NCBI GenBank assembly: GCA_041879295.1
Contig: CP047152.1
Location: 2,361,501-2,425,500, forward strand
DNA from: Pseudomonas putida
Lineage (GTDB): Bacteria; Pseudomonadota; Gammaproteobacteria; Pseudomonadales; Pseudomonadaceae
Length of the DNA stretch: 64,000 bases
Direction of reading: 5' to 3'
Made by a program: the position numbers and the translations under genes. Below the pieces are notes generated by a model, which worked only from the letters and a program-made list of their open reading frames with translations, was not told where the DNA came from and ran no database searches. Each line of letters starts with the position of its first letter. Within the stretch, counting starts at the first letter, position 1. Shown one piece after another: positions 38,544 through 46,615 of this stretch.

Positions 38544-39575
38544 ATGAAACGCCTGATGAAGTCTGCTGCACTCGCCGTTGCGGTTTCCCTTTGCGCCACC
38601 TCGGCAGCCTTTGCTGCAGAAAACGTCCGCTTGACCGGTTCGGGCGCCAGCTTCCCTGCACCGATCTACCTGACCTGGTTCAAGGACTTCAGCAAGAACA
38701 CGGCTGGCGTCACCGTCGATTACCAGTCCAAGGGCAGCGGTGCGGGCGTTCAGGACTTCCTGAACAAGACTGTCGACTTCGCCGCCAGTGACTCGGCTAT
38801 GAGCGAAGCAGACATTGCCAAGGTTGGCGAAGGCGTGCAGTTGCTGCCAATGACCGCCGGTGAAATCGTCCTGGCTTACAACCTGCCGGGTAACCCTAAA
38901 GGGCTGAAGCTGCCGCGCGACGTCTACTCCAATATCTTCCTCGGCAAGATCACCCAGTGGAACGACCCGCAAATCGCTGCGGCCAACCCTGACCTGAAGC
39001 TGCCTGCCACCCCGATCACCGTGGTCGTGCGTGCCGACTCCAGCGGCACCACTGCCGTCTTCACCAAGCACCTGTCGGCCATCAACGCTGACTTCAAGCA
39101 AGGGCTGGGTGAAGGCAACACCGTCAACTGGCCGGCCACCGACAAGTTCATCAAGTCGCCGAAGAACGACGGCGTCACCGCCACCGTCCGCCAGACCCCG
39201 GGCGCCATCGGCTACATCGAGTACGGCTTCGCCAAGCTGGCCAAGGTCGACTTCGCCATGTTGCAGAACAAGGCTGGCCAATACGTCGTGCCGAATGCCG
39301 AGAGCGGTGCCGAAGCACTGGCTGCGGTGAACATGCCGGAAAACCTGGTGGCCTGGCTGCCTGACCCGGACGGTGCCAAGTCCTACCCGATCACTTCCTA
39401 TACCTGGATGATTTTCCGCAAGGACAACGGCAACCCGGAAAAAGCCAAGGCCATGCGTGAAATGGTCGAGTACAGCCTGACCAAAGGCCAGACCATCGCC
39501 GACTCGATGGGTTACATCCCGCTGCCGCCGTCGGTAGTCGACCAGGTGCGTAAAGCGTCCGCCAACATCCAGTAA
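38544..39575 (+). CDS. pstS: Phosphate-binding periplasmic protein PstS
   Basis: A 343-residue precursor with signal peptide 1-24 (AAFAAEN cut) and the phosphate-binding motifs GSGASFPAPIY, SKGSGAGVQDF, DFAASD and RADSSGTT. It captures inorganic phosphate for the PstCAB transporter. CGGAG lies 11 bases before the ATG, and a Pho box precedes it. An imperfect stem-loop after the stop could lower expression of the membrane genes relative to PstS. Confidence 0.96.
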   Translation: MKRLMKSAALAVAVSLCATSAAFAAENVRLTGSGASFPAPIYLTWFKDFSKNTAGVTVDYQSKGSGAGVQDFLNKTVDFAASDSAMSEADIAKVGEGVQLLPMTAGEIVLAYNLPGNPKGLKLPRDVYSNIFLGKITQWNDPQIAAANPDLKLPATPITVVVRADSSGTTAVFTKHLSAINADFKQGLGEGNTVNWPATDKFIKSPKNDGVTATVRQTPGAIGYIEYGFAKLAKVDFAMLQNKAGQYVVPNAESGAEALAAVNMPENLVAWLPDPDGAKSYPITSYTWMIFRKDNGNPEKAKAMREMVEYSLTKGQTIADSMGYIPLPPSVVDQVRKASANIQ

Positions 39576-39587
39576 TACCCAGGCGCT

Positions 39588-39615
39588 CCCGGTATCGGCA
39601 TGAAGCCGTGCCGGG
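39588..39615 (+). terminator. Stem-loop between pstS and pstC
   Basis: CCCGGTATCGGC pairs with GCCGTGCCGGG with one bulge. There is a weak T-rich stretch (TGTTTGTCCTTTG) after it. It may act as a partial terminator or mRNA stabiliser giving PstS in excess, a common arrangement in binding-protein operons. Confidence 0.45.
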
Positions 39616-39645
39616 GGTGTTTGTCCTTTGTCCCGGAACTCGCCA

Positions 39646-40614
39646 ATGAACACTCCTTTTGCCATACCGGATAACCCCGACTCCGCGTGCCAGCCACCGT
39701 CTGCGAAAGACTTTCTGGTCGATCGCACCTTTCGTGCGCTTGCGCGCATTGGCGTGGTGCTGGTGCTGGCGCTGGTCTTCGCGCTGGTCTACGAAGTCGG
39801 CCGCAAGGCACTGCCTGGGATTGAAAAGCACGGTTTTGACGTGTTGTTCGGCAGCGTCTGGGACGTTAACCAAGGCAAGTACGGTATTCTGCCAGCGATC
39901 TGGGGTACGCTTTACAGCGCCTTGATCGCCCTGTTGATCGCCGGTTTCTTCGGCGTCAGCATGGCCATTTTCCTGACCCAGGATTTCCTTCCGGCCAAGC
40001 TTGCCGCGGTGTTTCGCACCATCGTCGAGCTGCTCGCCGCCATCCCCAGCGTGGTGTACGGCCTGTGGGGCATCTATGTGGTCATCCCGGCGATTCGCCC
40101 GCTGACCGCCTGGCTGAACAGCGAGCTGGGCTGGATCCCGTTTTTCGGCACCTCCTTGAGTGGCCCAGGCCTGCTGCCTGCGGCGCTGGTACTGGCGATC
40201 ATGATCCTGCCGACCATCGCTGCGGTTTCCCAGGATGCGCTGACCAGTGTACCGATGAAAACCAAGCAGGCTGCCTACGGTATGGGTACCACCCACTGGG
40301 AAGCCATCCTCAAGGTGATGGTGCCCTCGGCGGCGACCGGCATCTTCGGTTCGCTGGTGCTGGGCCTTGGCCGTGCACTCGGTGAAACCATGGCGCTGGC
40401 CATGCTGGTCGGCAACGCCAACACCATTTCCCTGTCCTTGTTCGCACCGGCTAACACCCTGGCGGCGCTGTTGGCGCTGAACTTCCCGGAAGCCGGCCCG
40501 AACGAGGTCGAAGTGCTGATGTACGCCGCACTGGTACTGATGTTCATCACCCTGCTGGTGAACGTCCTCGGCTCGATGATCATGCTCTACGCCCAGCGTG
40601 GTAACAAACAATGA
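39646..40614 (+). CDS. pstC: Phosphate ABC transporter permease PstC
   Basis: A 322-residue permease with six membrane helices and the EAA-loop region AYGMGTTHWEAILKVMVPSAATGI. It forms the inner-membrane channel with PstA. The ATG at 39646 is chosen because it begins the conserved hydrophilic N-terminus. The stop overlaps pstA by four bases. Confidence 0.95.
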   Translation: MNTPFAIPDNPDSACQPPSAKDFLVDRTFRALARIGVVLVLALVFALVYEVGRKALPGIEKHGFDVLFGSVWDVNQGKYGILPAIWGTLYSALIALLIAGFFGVSMAIFLTQDFLPAKLAAVFRTIVELLAAIPSVVYGLWGIYVVIPAIRPLTAWLNSELGWIPFFGTSLSGPGLLPAALVLAIMILPTIAAVSQDALTSVPMKTKQAAYGMGTTHWEAILKVMVPSAATGIFGSLVLGLGRALGETMALAMLVGNANTISLSLFAPANTLAALLALNFPEAGPNEVEVLMYAALVLMFITLLVNVLGSMIMLYAQRGNKQ

Positions 40615-41504
40615 CTGACCTGACGACCCCTGTAGTCGCGTTGCCCAGCCTGCAGCGCAAGCTGGAAGGCCGCGCCCTGCGCAGCCTGGTACTGACCACC
40701 CTGGCGTGGTTTGCGGCACTGGTGGCCAGCGTGCCGCTGATTTCCGTGCTGTACATGCTGATCACTCGCGGCGGGGCACGCCTTAACCTGGAAGTGTTCA
40801 CCGAGCTGCCACCGACCGGCTTCGAGATGGGCGGTGGTTTCGGTAACGCCATGGCCGGTACCTTCGTCATGGTCGGCATTGCCGCCGCCATCGCTGTGCC
40901 GGTCGGTATCCTGGCAGCGGTGTTCCTGGCCGAGCTCGGCCCCGACAGCAAGCTGGCCAATGCTGCGCGCTTTGCCGCCAAGATGCTCACTGGCCTGCCA
41001 TCGATCCTGGCCGGTGTGTTTGCCTACGCCCTGGTGGTGATGACCACCGGTACCTACTCGGCACCGGCAGGCGGCGTGGCCCTGGCGGTGCTGATGCTGC
41101 CGATCGTGGTGCTGACGGCCGAAGAGTCGATGAAGATGGTGCCCAAGATCATGAAGGATGCTGCCTACGGCATGGGCTGCACCCGTGCCCAGGTGATCTG
41201 GAAGATCGTTCTGCCCACCGGCCTGCCGGCCATCCTTACCGGGGTGATGCTGGCCGTGGCTCGCGCCGCTGGCGAAACCGCGCCACTGCTGTTCACCGCG
41301 TTGTTCAGCAACTACTGGATCTACCACGACGGCGACCTGGCGGTGATGAACCCCACAGCCTCGCTTGCGGTACTGATCTACAACTTCTCCGGCATGCCGT
41401 TCGACAACCAGCTGGAGCTCGCCTGGGCGGCCTCGCTGGTACTGGTAATGATCGTGCTGGTCATCAACATTTTGAGCCGAGTCTTCGGCAAGCCCAAGTA
41501 TTGA
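40611..41504 (+). CDS. pstA: Phosphate ABC transporter permease PstA
   Basis: A 297-residue permease with six membrane helices and EAA loop [24 protein letters not shown]. It partners PstC. The ATGA overlap with pstC indicates coupled translation. The length is normal for the short PstA type. Confidence 0.95.
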   Translation: MTDLTTPVVALPSLQRKLEGRALRSLVLTTLAWFAALVASVPLISVLYMLITRGGARLNLEVFTELPPTGFEMGGGFGNAMAGTFVMVGIAAAIAVPVGILAAVFLAELGPDSKLANAARFAAKMLTGLPSILAGVFAYALVVMTTGTYSAPAGGVALAVLMLPIVVLTAEESMKMVPKIMKDAAYGMGCTRAQVIWKIVLPTGLPAILTGVMLAVARAAGETAPLLFTALFSNYWIYHDGDLAVMNPTASLAVLIYNFSGMPFDNQLELAWAASLVLVMIVLVINILSRVFGKPKY

Positions 41505-41521
41505 GAAAGGGAGCATCCAAC

Positions 41522-42340
41522 TTGAACGTATCCACTGCGCAAAGAGCCGCTCCCATGGTCAGCGAAGCCCCCATCGTCATGGACTGCAAGCTCGACAAGA
41601 TTTTCTACGGTAACTTCATGGCCGTGCGTGACAGCCATGTGCCGATCAGGAAAAACGAGATCACCGGTTTCATCGGCCCTTCGGGCTGCGGCAAGAGTAC
41701 CGTGCTGCGTAGCTTGAACCGTATGAATGACCTGGTGAAGGGTTTCCGTTTCGAAGGCCATGTGCACTTCCTTGGGCAAGATGTCTACGGCAAGGGTGTC
41801 GACCCTGTTGTAGTACGCCGCTATATCGGCATGGTGTTCCAGCAGCCCAACCCGTTCTCGATGAGCATCTTCGACAATGTGGCCTTCGGCCTGCGCCTGA
41901 ACCGCTACAAAGGCGACTTGGGCGATCGCGTGAAGCACGCCTTGCAAGGCGCCGCGCTGTGGGACGAAGTGAAGGACAAGCTCAAGGTCAGCGGGCTGTC
42001 ACTGTCCGGTGGCCAGCAGCAGCGCCTGTGCATCGCCCGTGCCATCGCCACCGAGCCGGAAGTGCTGTTGCTGGACGAGCCCTGCTCGGCACTCGACCCG
42101 ATTGCCACCCGCCGCGTGGAGGAGCTGATGGTCGAGCTGAAAAAGGACTACACCATCGCCCTGGTGACCCATAACATGCAGCAGGCGATTCGTGTGGCCG
42201 ACACCACCGCGTTCTTCTCGGTGGATATTTCCCAGGGCACCCGCACCGGCTACCTGGTCGAGATGGGCCCGACCGCGCAGATTTTCCAGAACCCGCGTGA
42301 GCAACTGACCAGCGACTACATCAGCGGCAAGTTCAGCTAA
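41522..42340 (+). CDS. pstB: Phosphate ABC transporter ATPase PstB
   Basis: A 272-residue ATPase with Walker [10 protein letters not shown], signature [15 protein letters not shown], Walker [13 protein letters not shown] and switch His in VTHNM. It powers phosphate uptake. A TTG start at 41522 is preferred because GGGAG lies 8 bases upstream; the next ATG, at 41555, lacks a binding site. A TTG at 41501 overlapping the pstA stop is also open. No phoU gene follows. Confidence 0.93.
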   Translation: MNVSTAQRAAPMVSEAPIVMDCKLDKIFYGNFMAVRDSHVPIRKNEITGFIGPSGCGKSTVLRSLNRMNDLVKGFRFEGHVHFLGQDVYGKGVDPVVVRRYIGMVFQQPNPFSMSIFDNVAFGLRLNRYKGDLGDRVKHALQGAALWDEVKDKLKVSGLSLSGGQQQRLCIARAIATEPEVLLLDEPCSALDPIATRRVEELMVELKKDYTIALVTHNMQQAIRVADTTAFFSVDISQGTRTGYLVEMGPTAQIFQNPREQLTSDYISGKFS

Positions 42341-42361
42341 GCCATACAAGCTCAAGGTGGG

Positions 42362-42394
42362 CGGGTGTTGCAGCCAGGAAGGTTGCAACACCCG
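42362..42394 (+). terminator. Strong stem-loop after pstB
   Basis: CGGGTGTTGCA and TGCAACACCCG form a perfect 11-bp stem with an 11-base loop, 22 bases after the pstB stop. There is no T-tract, so it may stabilise the mRNA or cause partial termination rather than be a classical terminator. Confidence 0.55.
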
Positions 42395-42434
42395 GCCGCG
42401 TTACCTTCCGTTAAAGTGTTACCCGGGATTACCA

Positions 42435-43133
42435 ATGCGAGCGACGCGTCGTCTTGATCTGTCAGCGGTAGAGCGCGCACTGCGCGAGGTGCAGGGCCGT
42501 TTTGCCGAACTCAGCCAGCATTTCACCGAACCGCGGGACCCGTTTACCGACGAGGTGCTGCTGAATGTGGTTGAAGGCTATGCGCTGATTGACGACTATG
42601 TCGCTCGCGGTATCGACCTGTTCGACCTGCAACAGCTGAACCTGATGCTGGAAATCAATGCCACCGTGCTATGCGGCAGCGATCCGGCCCGTCGTCTGGA
42701 ATTCGCCCCGCACCTTGCGGCAACCGAAGCGCACTTTTTCAACAACGTGGAAGGTGGCATCAAGGATTTGTACAACTGGTACTGCGCGTACCGCAGCGAT
42801 TCCATCTGGAAGCGGGCAGCGGGTGTGTATGTACGGATCCTCAGCAAGCCGCAGCTGTTCATCGAAGGCAACAACCGCACGGGTTCGCTTATTGTCAGCT
42901 ATTTGTTGATGCGTGCCGGGCTGCCGCCATTCGTGCTGTCGCTGGACAACGCCGAGGGTTACTTCAACCCGTCCTCGGTCATACGCAACTCCGCCAAACA
43001 CGGTGTCAAGGCTTTGTACGAACTCCCCAAGATCAAGAAAAAGTACGCCGCGTTCCTGGAAGCGAAGGCGCCTGAGCCCGGCAAGTTCTTCCTGAACGGC
43101 ACGCCCGTGCCTGCCTGTGAGGGGAGCCGCTGA
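42435..43133 (+). CDS. Fic-like protein lacking the catalytic histidine
   Basis: A 232-residue helical protein with a Fic-type active loop, LFIEGNNRTGS (residues 141-151). The canonical loop is H-x-F-x-(D/E)-G-N-x-R-x-x-R. Here Q140 takes the place of the catalytic His and S151 that of the second Arg, while F142, E144, G145, N146 and R148 are kept. AMP transfer by the usual mechanism is therefore unlikely, and the protein may bind a nucleotide or use different chemistry. It follows pstB after a stem-loop, and its stop overlaps the HAD gene start, so the pair probably act together. Confidence 0.7.
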   Translation: MRATRRLDLSAVERALREVQGRFAELSQHFTEPRDPFTDEVLLNVVEGYALIDDYVARGIDLFDLQQLNLMLEINATVLCGSDPARRLEFAPHLAATEAHFFNNVEGGIKDLYNWYCAYRSDSIWKRAAGVYVRILSKPQLFIEGNNRTGSLIVSYLLMRAGLPPFVLSLDNAEGYFNPSSVIRNSAKHGVKALYELPKIKKKYAAFLEAKAPEPGKFFLNGTPVPACEGSR

Positions 43134-43732
43134 TGCAAGGTTCATCCCTGTTCGCACGAGGGCGGCAAGCCATCGAACGCAAGCTCAAGCGTGGCCAGGT
43201 ACGCATTTCGTTCGATATCGACGACACGCTGGCCTGCCTGCCCGAACACGCTGCTGCCGAAGACAGCAAGCTGCCGGGTTTCGTCCATCGCTGGCTGGGT
43301 GAGCCCCTGCGCAGCGGCACCCGCGAGCTGATCCGCGACCTGCGCGGCCAGGGCTGCAGCATCTGGATCTACACCTCCTCGGGGCGTACCCCGGCTTACA
43401 TCCGCCGCTGGCTGATGCTTTACGGCATTCATGTCGATGGCGTGGTCAACAGCGATCGGCACCAGCACATCCTGGCCCAGAACGGGCTGGAAAACTCACC
43501 CTCCAAGCTGCCTTCGGCTTTTGATATCGATCTGCACGTAGATGATTCCGAAGGTGTGCGCCTGGAAGGTGTCGACCACGGTTTCCGCGTGGTGGTGGTG
43601 TGCCCGAAGGATGAGCACTGGGCGCAGAAGGTGAAGGACGCGGTGGTGGATGTGCAGGCACGGCTGGCCTGGCAGCAACCGCACCGTTATGAAATGCCCG
43701 CTTGCCAGCGTTCGCAGGCACTGGCTTCCTGA
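43133..43732 (+). CDS. HAD-superfamily hydrolase
   Basis: A 199-residue protein. HAD motif I is SFDIDDTLAC (near residues 26-35, nucleophile Asp), motif II IYTSSGR (near 80), and motif IV DLHVDDSEG near residue 130. The cap is small or absent. It should be a cytoplasmic phosphatase or phosphotransferase of unknown substrate. The ATG shares a base with the stop of the Fic-like gene. Their location behind pstB hints at a phosphate-linked role, but this is inference. Confidence 0.8.
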   Translation: MQGSSLFARGRQAIERKLKRGQVRISFDIDDTLACLPEHAAAEDSKLPGFVHRWLGEPLRSGTRELIRDLRGQGCSIWIYTSSGRTPAYIRRWLMLYGIHVDGVVNSDRHQHILAQNGLENSPSKLPSAFDIDLHVDDSEGVRLEGVDHGFRVVVVCPKDEHWAQKVKDAVVDVQARLAWQQPHRYEMPACQRSQALAS

Positions 43733-43762
43733 ACGGACGCAATGCCAGCGACCGCGTAGCAT

Positions 43763-43851
43763 CCTTCGCGGGTAAACCCGCTCCCACAGACGCTCGCAAC
43801 CTTCGGGTCTTGCACGGCACCTGTAGGAGCGGCTTTAGCCGCGAACACCGG
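43763..43851. repeat. Inverted pair of REP elements (REPIN-like)
   Basis: TTCGCGGGTAAACCCGCTCC (from 43766) and, in the opposite orientation, CCTGTAGGAGCGGCTTTAGC (from 43820) are two P. putida REP cores facing each other, about 30 bases apart. The rest of the gap up to the porin gene (43852-44123) shows no gene; GGAGCGCGCC before 44124 is the porin ribosome binding site. Confidence 0.75.
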
Positions 43852-44123
43852 CAATGCCGGTGCCATCCCCCGCGCATCTTCAACACAGCCACGCCTGCAA
43901 TTGACCGTACTAACCCGCTCATGCAGCGGTACTGATACCTGCCTACCACTCATGTCTAAGTCCTAAGTCTCGAACCCAGACCCAAGCAGGTACCGGGACC
44001 AAATCACCGGGCCACACCCTCCCGCCCCAAAGCACTCGCCACCCCACGCCAAAGCAGCGTTCCTGGCAATTTGCCCACTTCTGATAATCGCCTCCGACAT
44101 CCCGTCCCCGTTTGGAGCGCGCC

Positions 44124-45311
44124 ATGCACAACAACAATAAGCACCTGCCGCCTCGTTTTCTCGCAGCCGCCATCGCCAGCTTTTCTGCGCTTGGCCTGAG
44201 CAGCGTCGCCGAAGCCGAGATCATGCTGTACGACAAGGACCAGACGACGTTTTCCACCGATGGCTATATCAACGCCTTCTACGTCAACAGCGAGGTCGAC
44301 CGCGAGGGCGAGCAGTTTGACCGCCGCCAGTCGCGGGTGAAGATGGGCTTCTTGCCCAACTACCTGGGCTTCAACATGGGCAAGCAGGTGGATGACCTGA
44401 AGCTCGGCGCGCGTGCCTCGTTCTGGGTAACCATCAACGACAGTGAAACCAACGGCACCGACACCGCCATCGACGTACGCCAGTTTTACGGCACGGTGGC
44501 CAACCCTGAGTGGGGCGAGGTGCTGATCGGCAAGGACTTCGGGCTGTTCGCCCGTTCCAACATCCTGCTCGACGAACTGCTGGCCGGCTATGGCCAGGTC
44601 AGCGACACCCTGGGGCTGGTGGACGGCGGCGGGGTGTCATTCGGCAACATTGGCAGCGGTTACCCGTACCCGTTCCCAACCTCGCAGATCACCTACCGCA
44701 CGCCAGTGATGGACGGCCTGCGGGTGGCGGTGGGCATCATGGACCCGGTGGACACCAACGACAGCAGCCCGACCGGAAAGGCCTACCAGGAAAACCCACG
44801 CACCGAGAGCGAGATCACCTACCAGTTCGACCTGGGTGGGGCGCAGATCTACAGCTGGATAAACGGCAGTTACCAGACCTCGGACAATACTGACTCCACG
44901 GTAGAAACGGTCACTTCCAAGGGGGTGGGTTACGGGGTGCAGGCAAAGATGGGCGGCTGGTCGCTGACCGGCTCGGGGTTCCAGGCCAAGGGCATCAACC
45001 CGTTCTTCACCAACAATGCCGGCGAACCGGTTTTGCGCAATGTCGACAGTGACGGCTACCTGCTGCAGGGCTCGTACAAGTTCGGCAAGAACCGCGTGGC
45101 GCTGTCCTATGGCAAGACCAAGGACGATGGCAATGGTGCGGTTGACAGCGGTGCGGACTACGAGACCCGGGGTGTGGCGCTGTTCCATGACATCAACGAC
45201 AACCTGAAACTGGTGGCCGAGTACAACCAGTTTTCCATCGACGGGCATGACACCAGTGCGCAGAACGAAGACACCGATACCTTTGCCGTGGGCGCGGTAT
45301 TGACCTGGTAA
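44124..45311 (+). CDS. Outer-membrane porin of the ped region
   Basis: A 395-residue precursor with signal peptide 1-33 (SVAEAE) and a 16-strand-type porin pattern: alternating aromatic and charged strands, repeated FYVN/KLGARASFWV, DVRQFYGTVANPEWGEVLIG, and a terminal strand ending AVGAVLTW with the aromatic last residue needed for BAM insertion. It resembles general porins of the DUF1302/gram-negative class. Position beside the alcohol-oxidation genes suggests it admits alcohols or related substrates. A clean hairpin follows the stop. Confidence 0.85.
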   Translation: MHNNNKHLPPRFLAAAIASFSALGLSSVAEAEIMLYDKDQTTFSTDGYINAFYVNSEVDREGEQFDRRQSRVKMGFLPNYLGFNMGKQVDDLKLGARASFWVTINDSETNGTDTAIDVRQFYGTVANPEWGEVLIGKDFGLFARSNILLDELLAGYGQVSDTLGLVDGGGVSFGNIGSGYPYPFPTSQITYRTPVMDGLRVAVGIMDPVDTNDSSPTGKAYQENPRTESEITYQFDLGGAQIYSWINGSYQTSDNTDSTVETVTSKGVGYGVQAKMGGWSLTGSGFQAKGINPFFTNNAGEPVLRNVDSDGYLLQGSYKFGKNRVALSYGKTKDDGNGAVDSGADYETRGVALFHDINDNLKLVAEYNQFSIDGHDTSAQNEDTDTFAVGAVLTW

Positions 45312-45317
45312 GCGCCC

Positions 45318-45338
45318 GGGGCCGCAAGGCGGCCCCGA
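45318..45338 (+). terminator. Terminator hairpin of the porin gene
   Basis: CGGGGCCGC-AAG-GCGGCCCCG is a perfect 9-bp stem with a 3-base loop, six bases after the stop. A TTTT follows 14 bases later, so it is a strong stem with a weak tail. Confidence 0.65.
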
Positions 45339-45376
45339 TTGACGCGGCCTTTTACGCCCATGGAACCGCCCACCCG

Positions 45377-45388
45377 CTACCCAAGTAG
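45377..45388 (+). promoter_or_regulatory. ped-type palindrome upstream of the FIST gene
   Basis: CTACC-CA-AGTAG, 64 bases before the ATG at 45452, matches the CTACC-AA-GGTAG consensus found before four other ped transcription units. Extended by G and C it is a perfect GCTAC/GTAGC inverted repeat. Confidence 0.5.
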
Positions 45389-45451
45389 CATTCGTCACCC
45401 GCTACCACCTCCTTAAACTGATCGCTCAGCCACCCCGTGCCGGAGACCACG

Positions 45452-46615
45452 ATGCAACAGGCTCATAACGACGGTGTGGTCAGTGCCATGTCTCAGGCTA
45501 CCGACGCACGGCTGGCCGCCCAGGACCTGGCGCGGCAGTTGCTGCACCCGCATTTGGGTTTCGTGCTGTTCTTCTGTTCCGCCGAATACGACTTGCAGGC
45601 TTTGGGCGAAGCGTTGGAGCAGGATTTTGGCGGCATACGCCTGGTCGGCTGCACCAGCGCCGGTGAAATCACCCCGCTGGGCTACGGCCGCAATTGCGTG
45701 ACGGCGGTGGGCTTCGATCACCGGCACTTTTCGATCGCCACCGCGTTGATCGATGAGATGGAGCGCTTCAGCCTGATCGACGCGCAGCAGATGGTCGAGC
45801 GGCTGGTCGGCACCTGCCGCAGCAATACCCTGGCGCCAATCAAGGGCCACAGCTTTGCACTCACGCTGCTCGATGGCTTGTCCAGCCGCGAGGAAATGGT
45901 GCTTGCCGCACTCAGCGCAGCACTGGGGGATATCCCGCACTTCGGCGGCTCGGCCGGTGACGACAACTACCTGAACCGCACCCATGTGTATTACGGCGGT
46001 ACATTCCACAACGGCGCAGCCGTGGTGGTGCTGGTCAACACCTGGCTCGACTTCGAAGTGTTCACCACGCATCACATCCTGCCGCGCCAGGAAAAGCTGG
46101 TGGTAACCGGTGCCGACAGCGCCCAGCGCCGGGTTTTCGAACTGAATGCCGAGCCGGCGGCCGAGGAATATGCCCGCCACATCGGCGTGCCCGTGGATGC
46201 GCTCGATCACCGGGTGTTCGCCGCCCACCCGCTAGCCGTGCGCATTCATGATCAGTACTACGTGCGGGCGATCCAGCAAATGCATCCTGACCTCAGCCTG
46301 AGCTTCTACTGCGCGGTGGAGAACGGCATCGTGCTCACGGCCATGACTCCGGGCCCGCTGTTGCCGAACCTGCACCAGCTGTTCGATGGCCTGCACCAGC
46401 GCCTCGGCCCGTTGTTGCTGACTATCGGTTGTGATTGTTTCCTGCGGCGGCTGGAACTGGAGGCCCATCACGGCCTGGAGCCGGTCGGCGCGTTCCTGCG
46501 CGAGCAACGGGTGATCGGTTTCAACACCTACGGAGAACAGTTCAATGGCATGCACATCAACCAGACCTTCACCGGGGTCGCCATTGCCCGCAACCGGCCT
46601 CCTGTCGGTCGCTGA
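45452..46615 (+). CDS. FIST-domain sensory protein
   Basis: A 387-residue protein with FIST_N (RLVGCTSAGEITPLGYGRNCVTAVGF; HFGGSAGDDNYLNRTHVYY) and FIST_C (DCFLRRLELEAH; RVIGFNTYGEQFNGMHINQTFTGVAI). FIST domains are thought to bind small ligands such as amino acids and commonly accompany signalling proteins. It has no signal peptide, so cytoplasmic. The kinase gene overlaps its end. GGAG precedes the ATG at 45452, which is preferred over a GTG 15 bases upstream. Confidence 0.88.
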   Translation: MQQAHNDGVVSAMSQATDARLAAQDLARQLLHPHLGFVLFFCSAEYDLQALGEALEQDFGGIRLVGCTSAGEITPLGYGRNCVTAVGFDHRHFSIATALIDEMERFSLIDAQQMVERLVGTCRSNTLAPIKGHSFALTLLDGLSSREEMVLAALSAALGDIPHFGGSAGDDNYLNRTHVYYGGTFHNGAAVVVLVNTWLDFEVFTTHHILPRQEKLVVTGADSAQRRVFELNAEPAAEEYARHIGVPVDALDHRVFAAHPLAVRIHDQYYVRAIQQMHPDLSLSFYCAVENGIVLTAMTPGPLLPNLHQLFDGLHQRLGPLLLTIGCDCFLRRLELEAHHGLEPVGAFLREQRVIGFNTYGEQFNGMHINQTFTGVAIARNRPPVGR

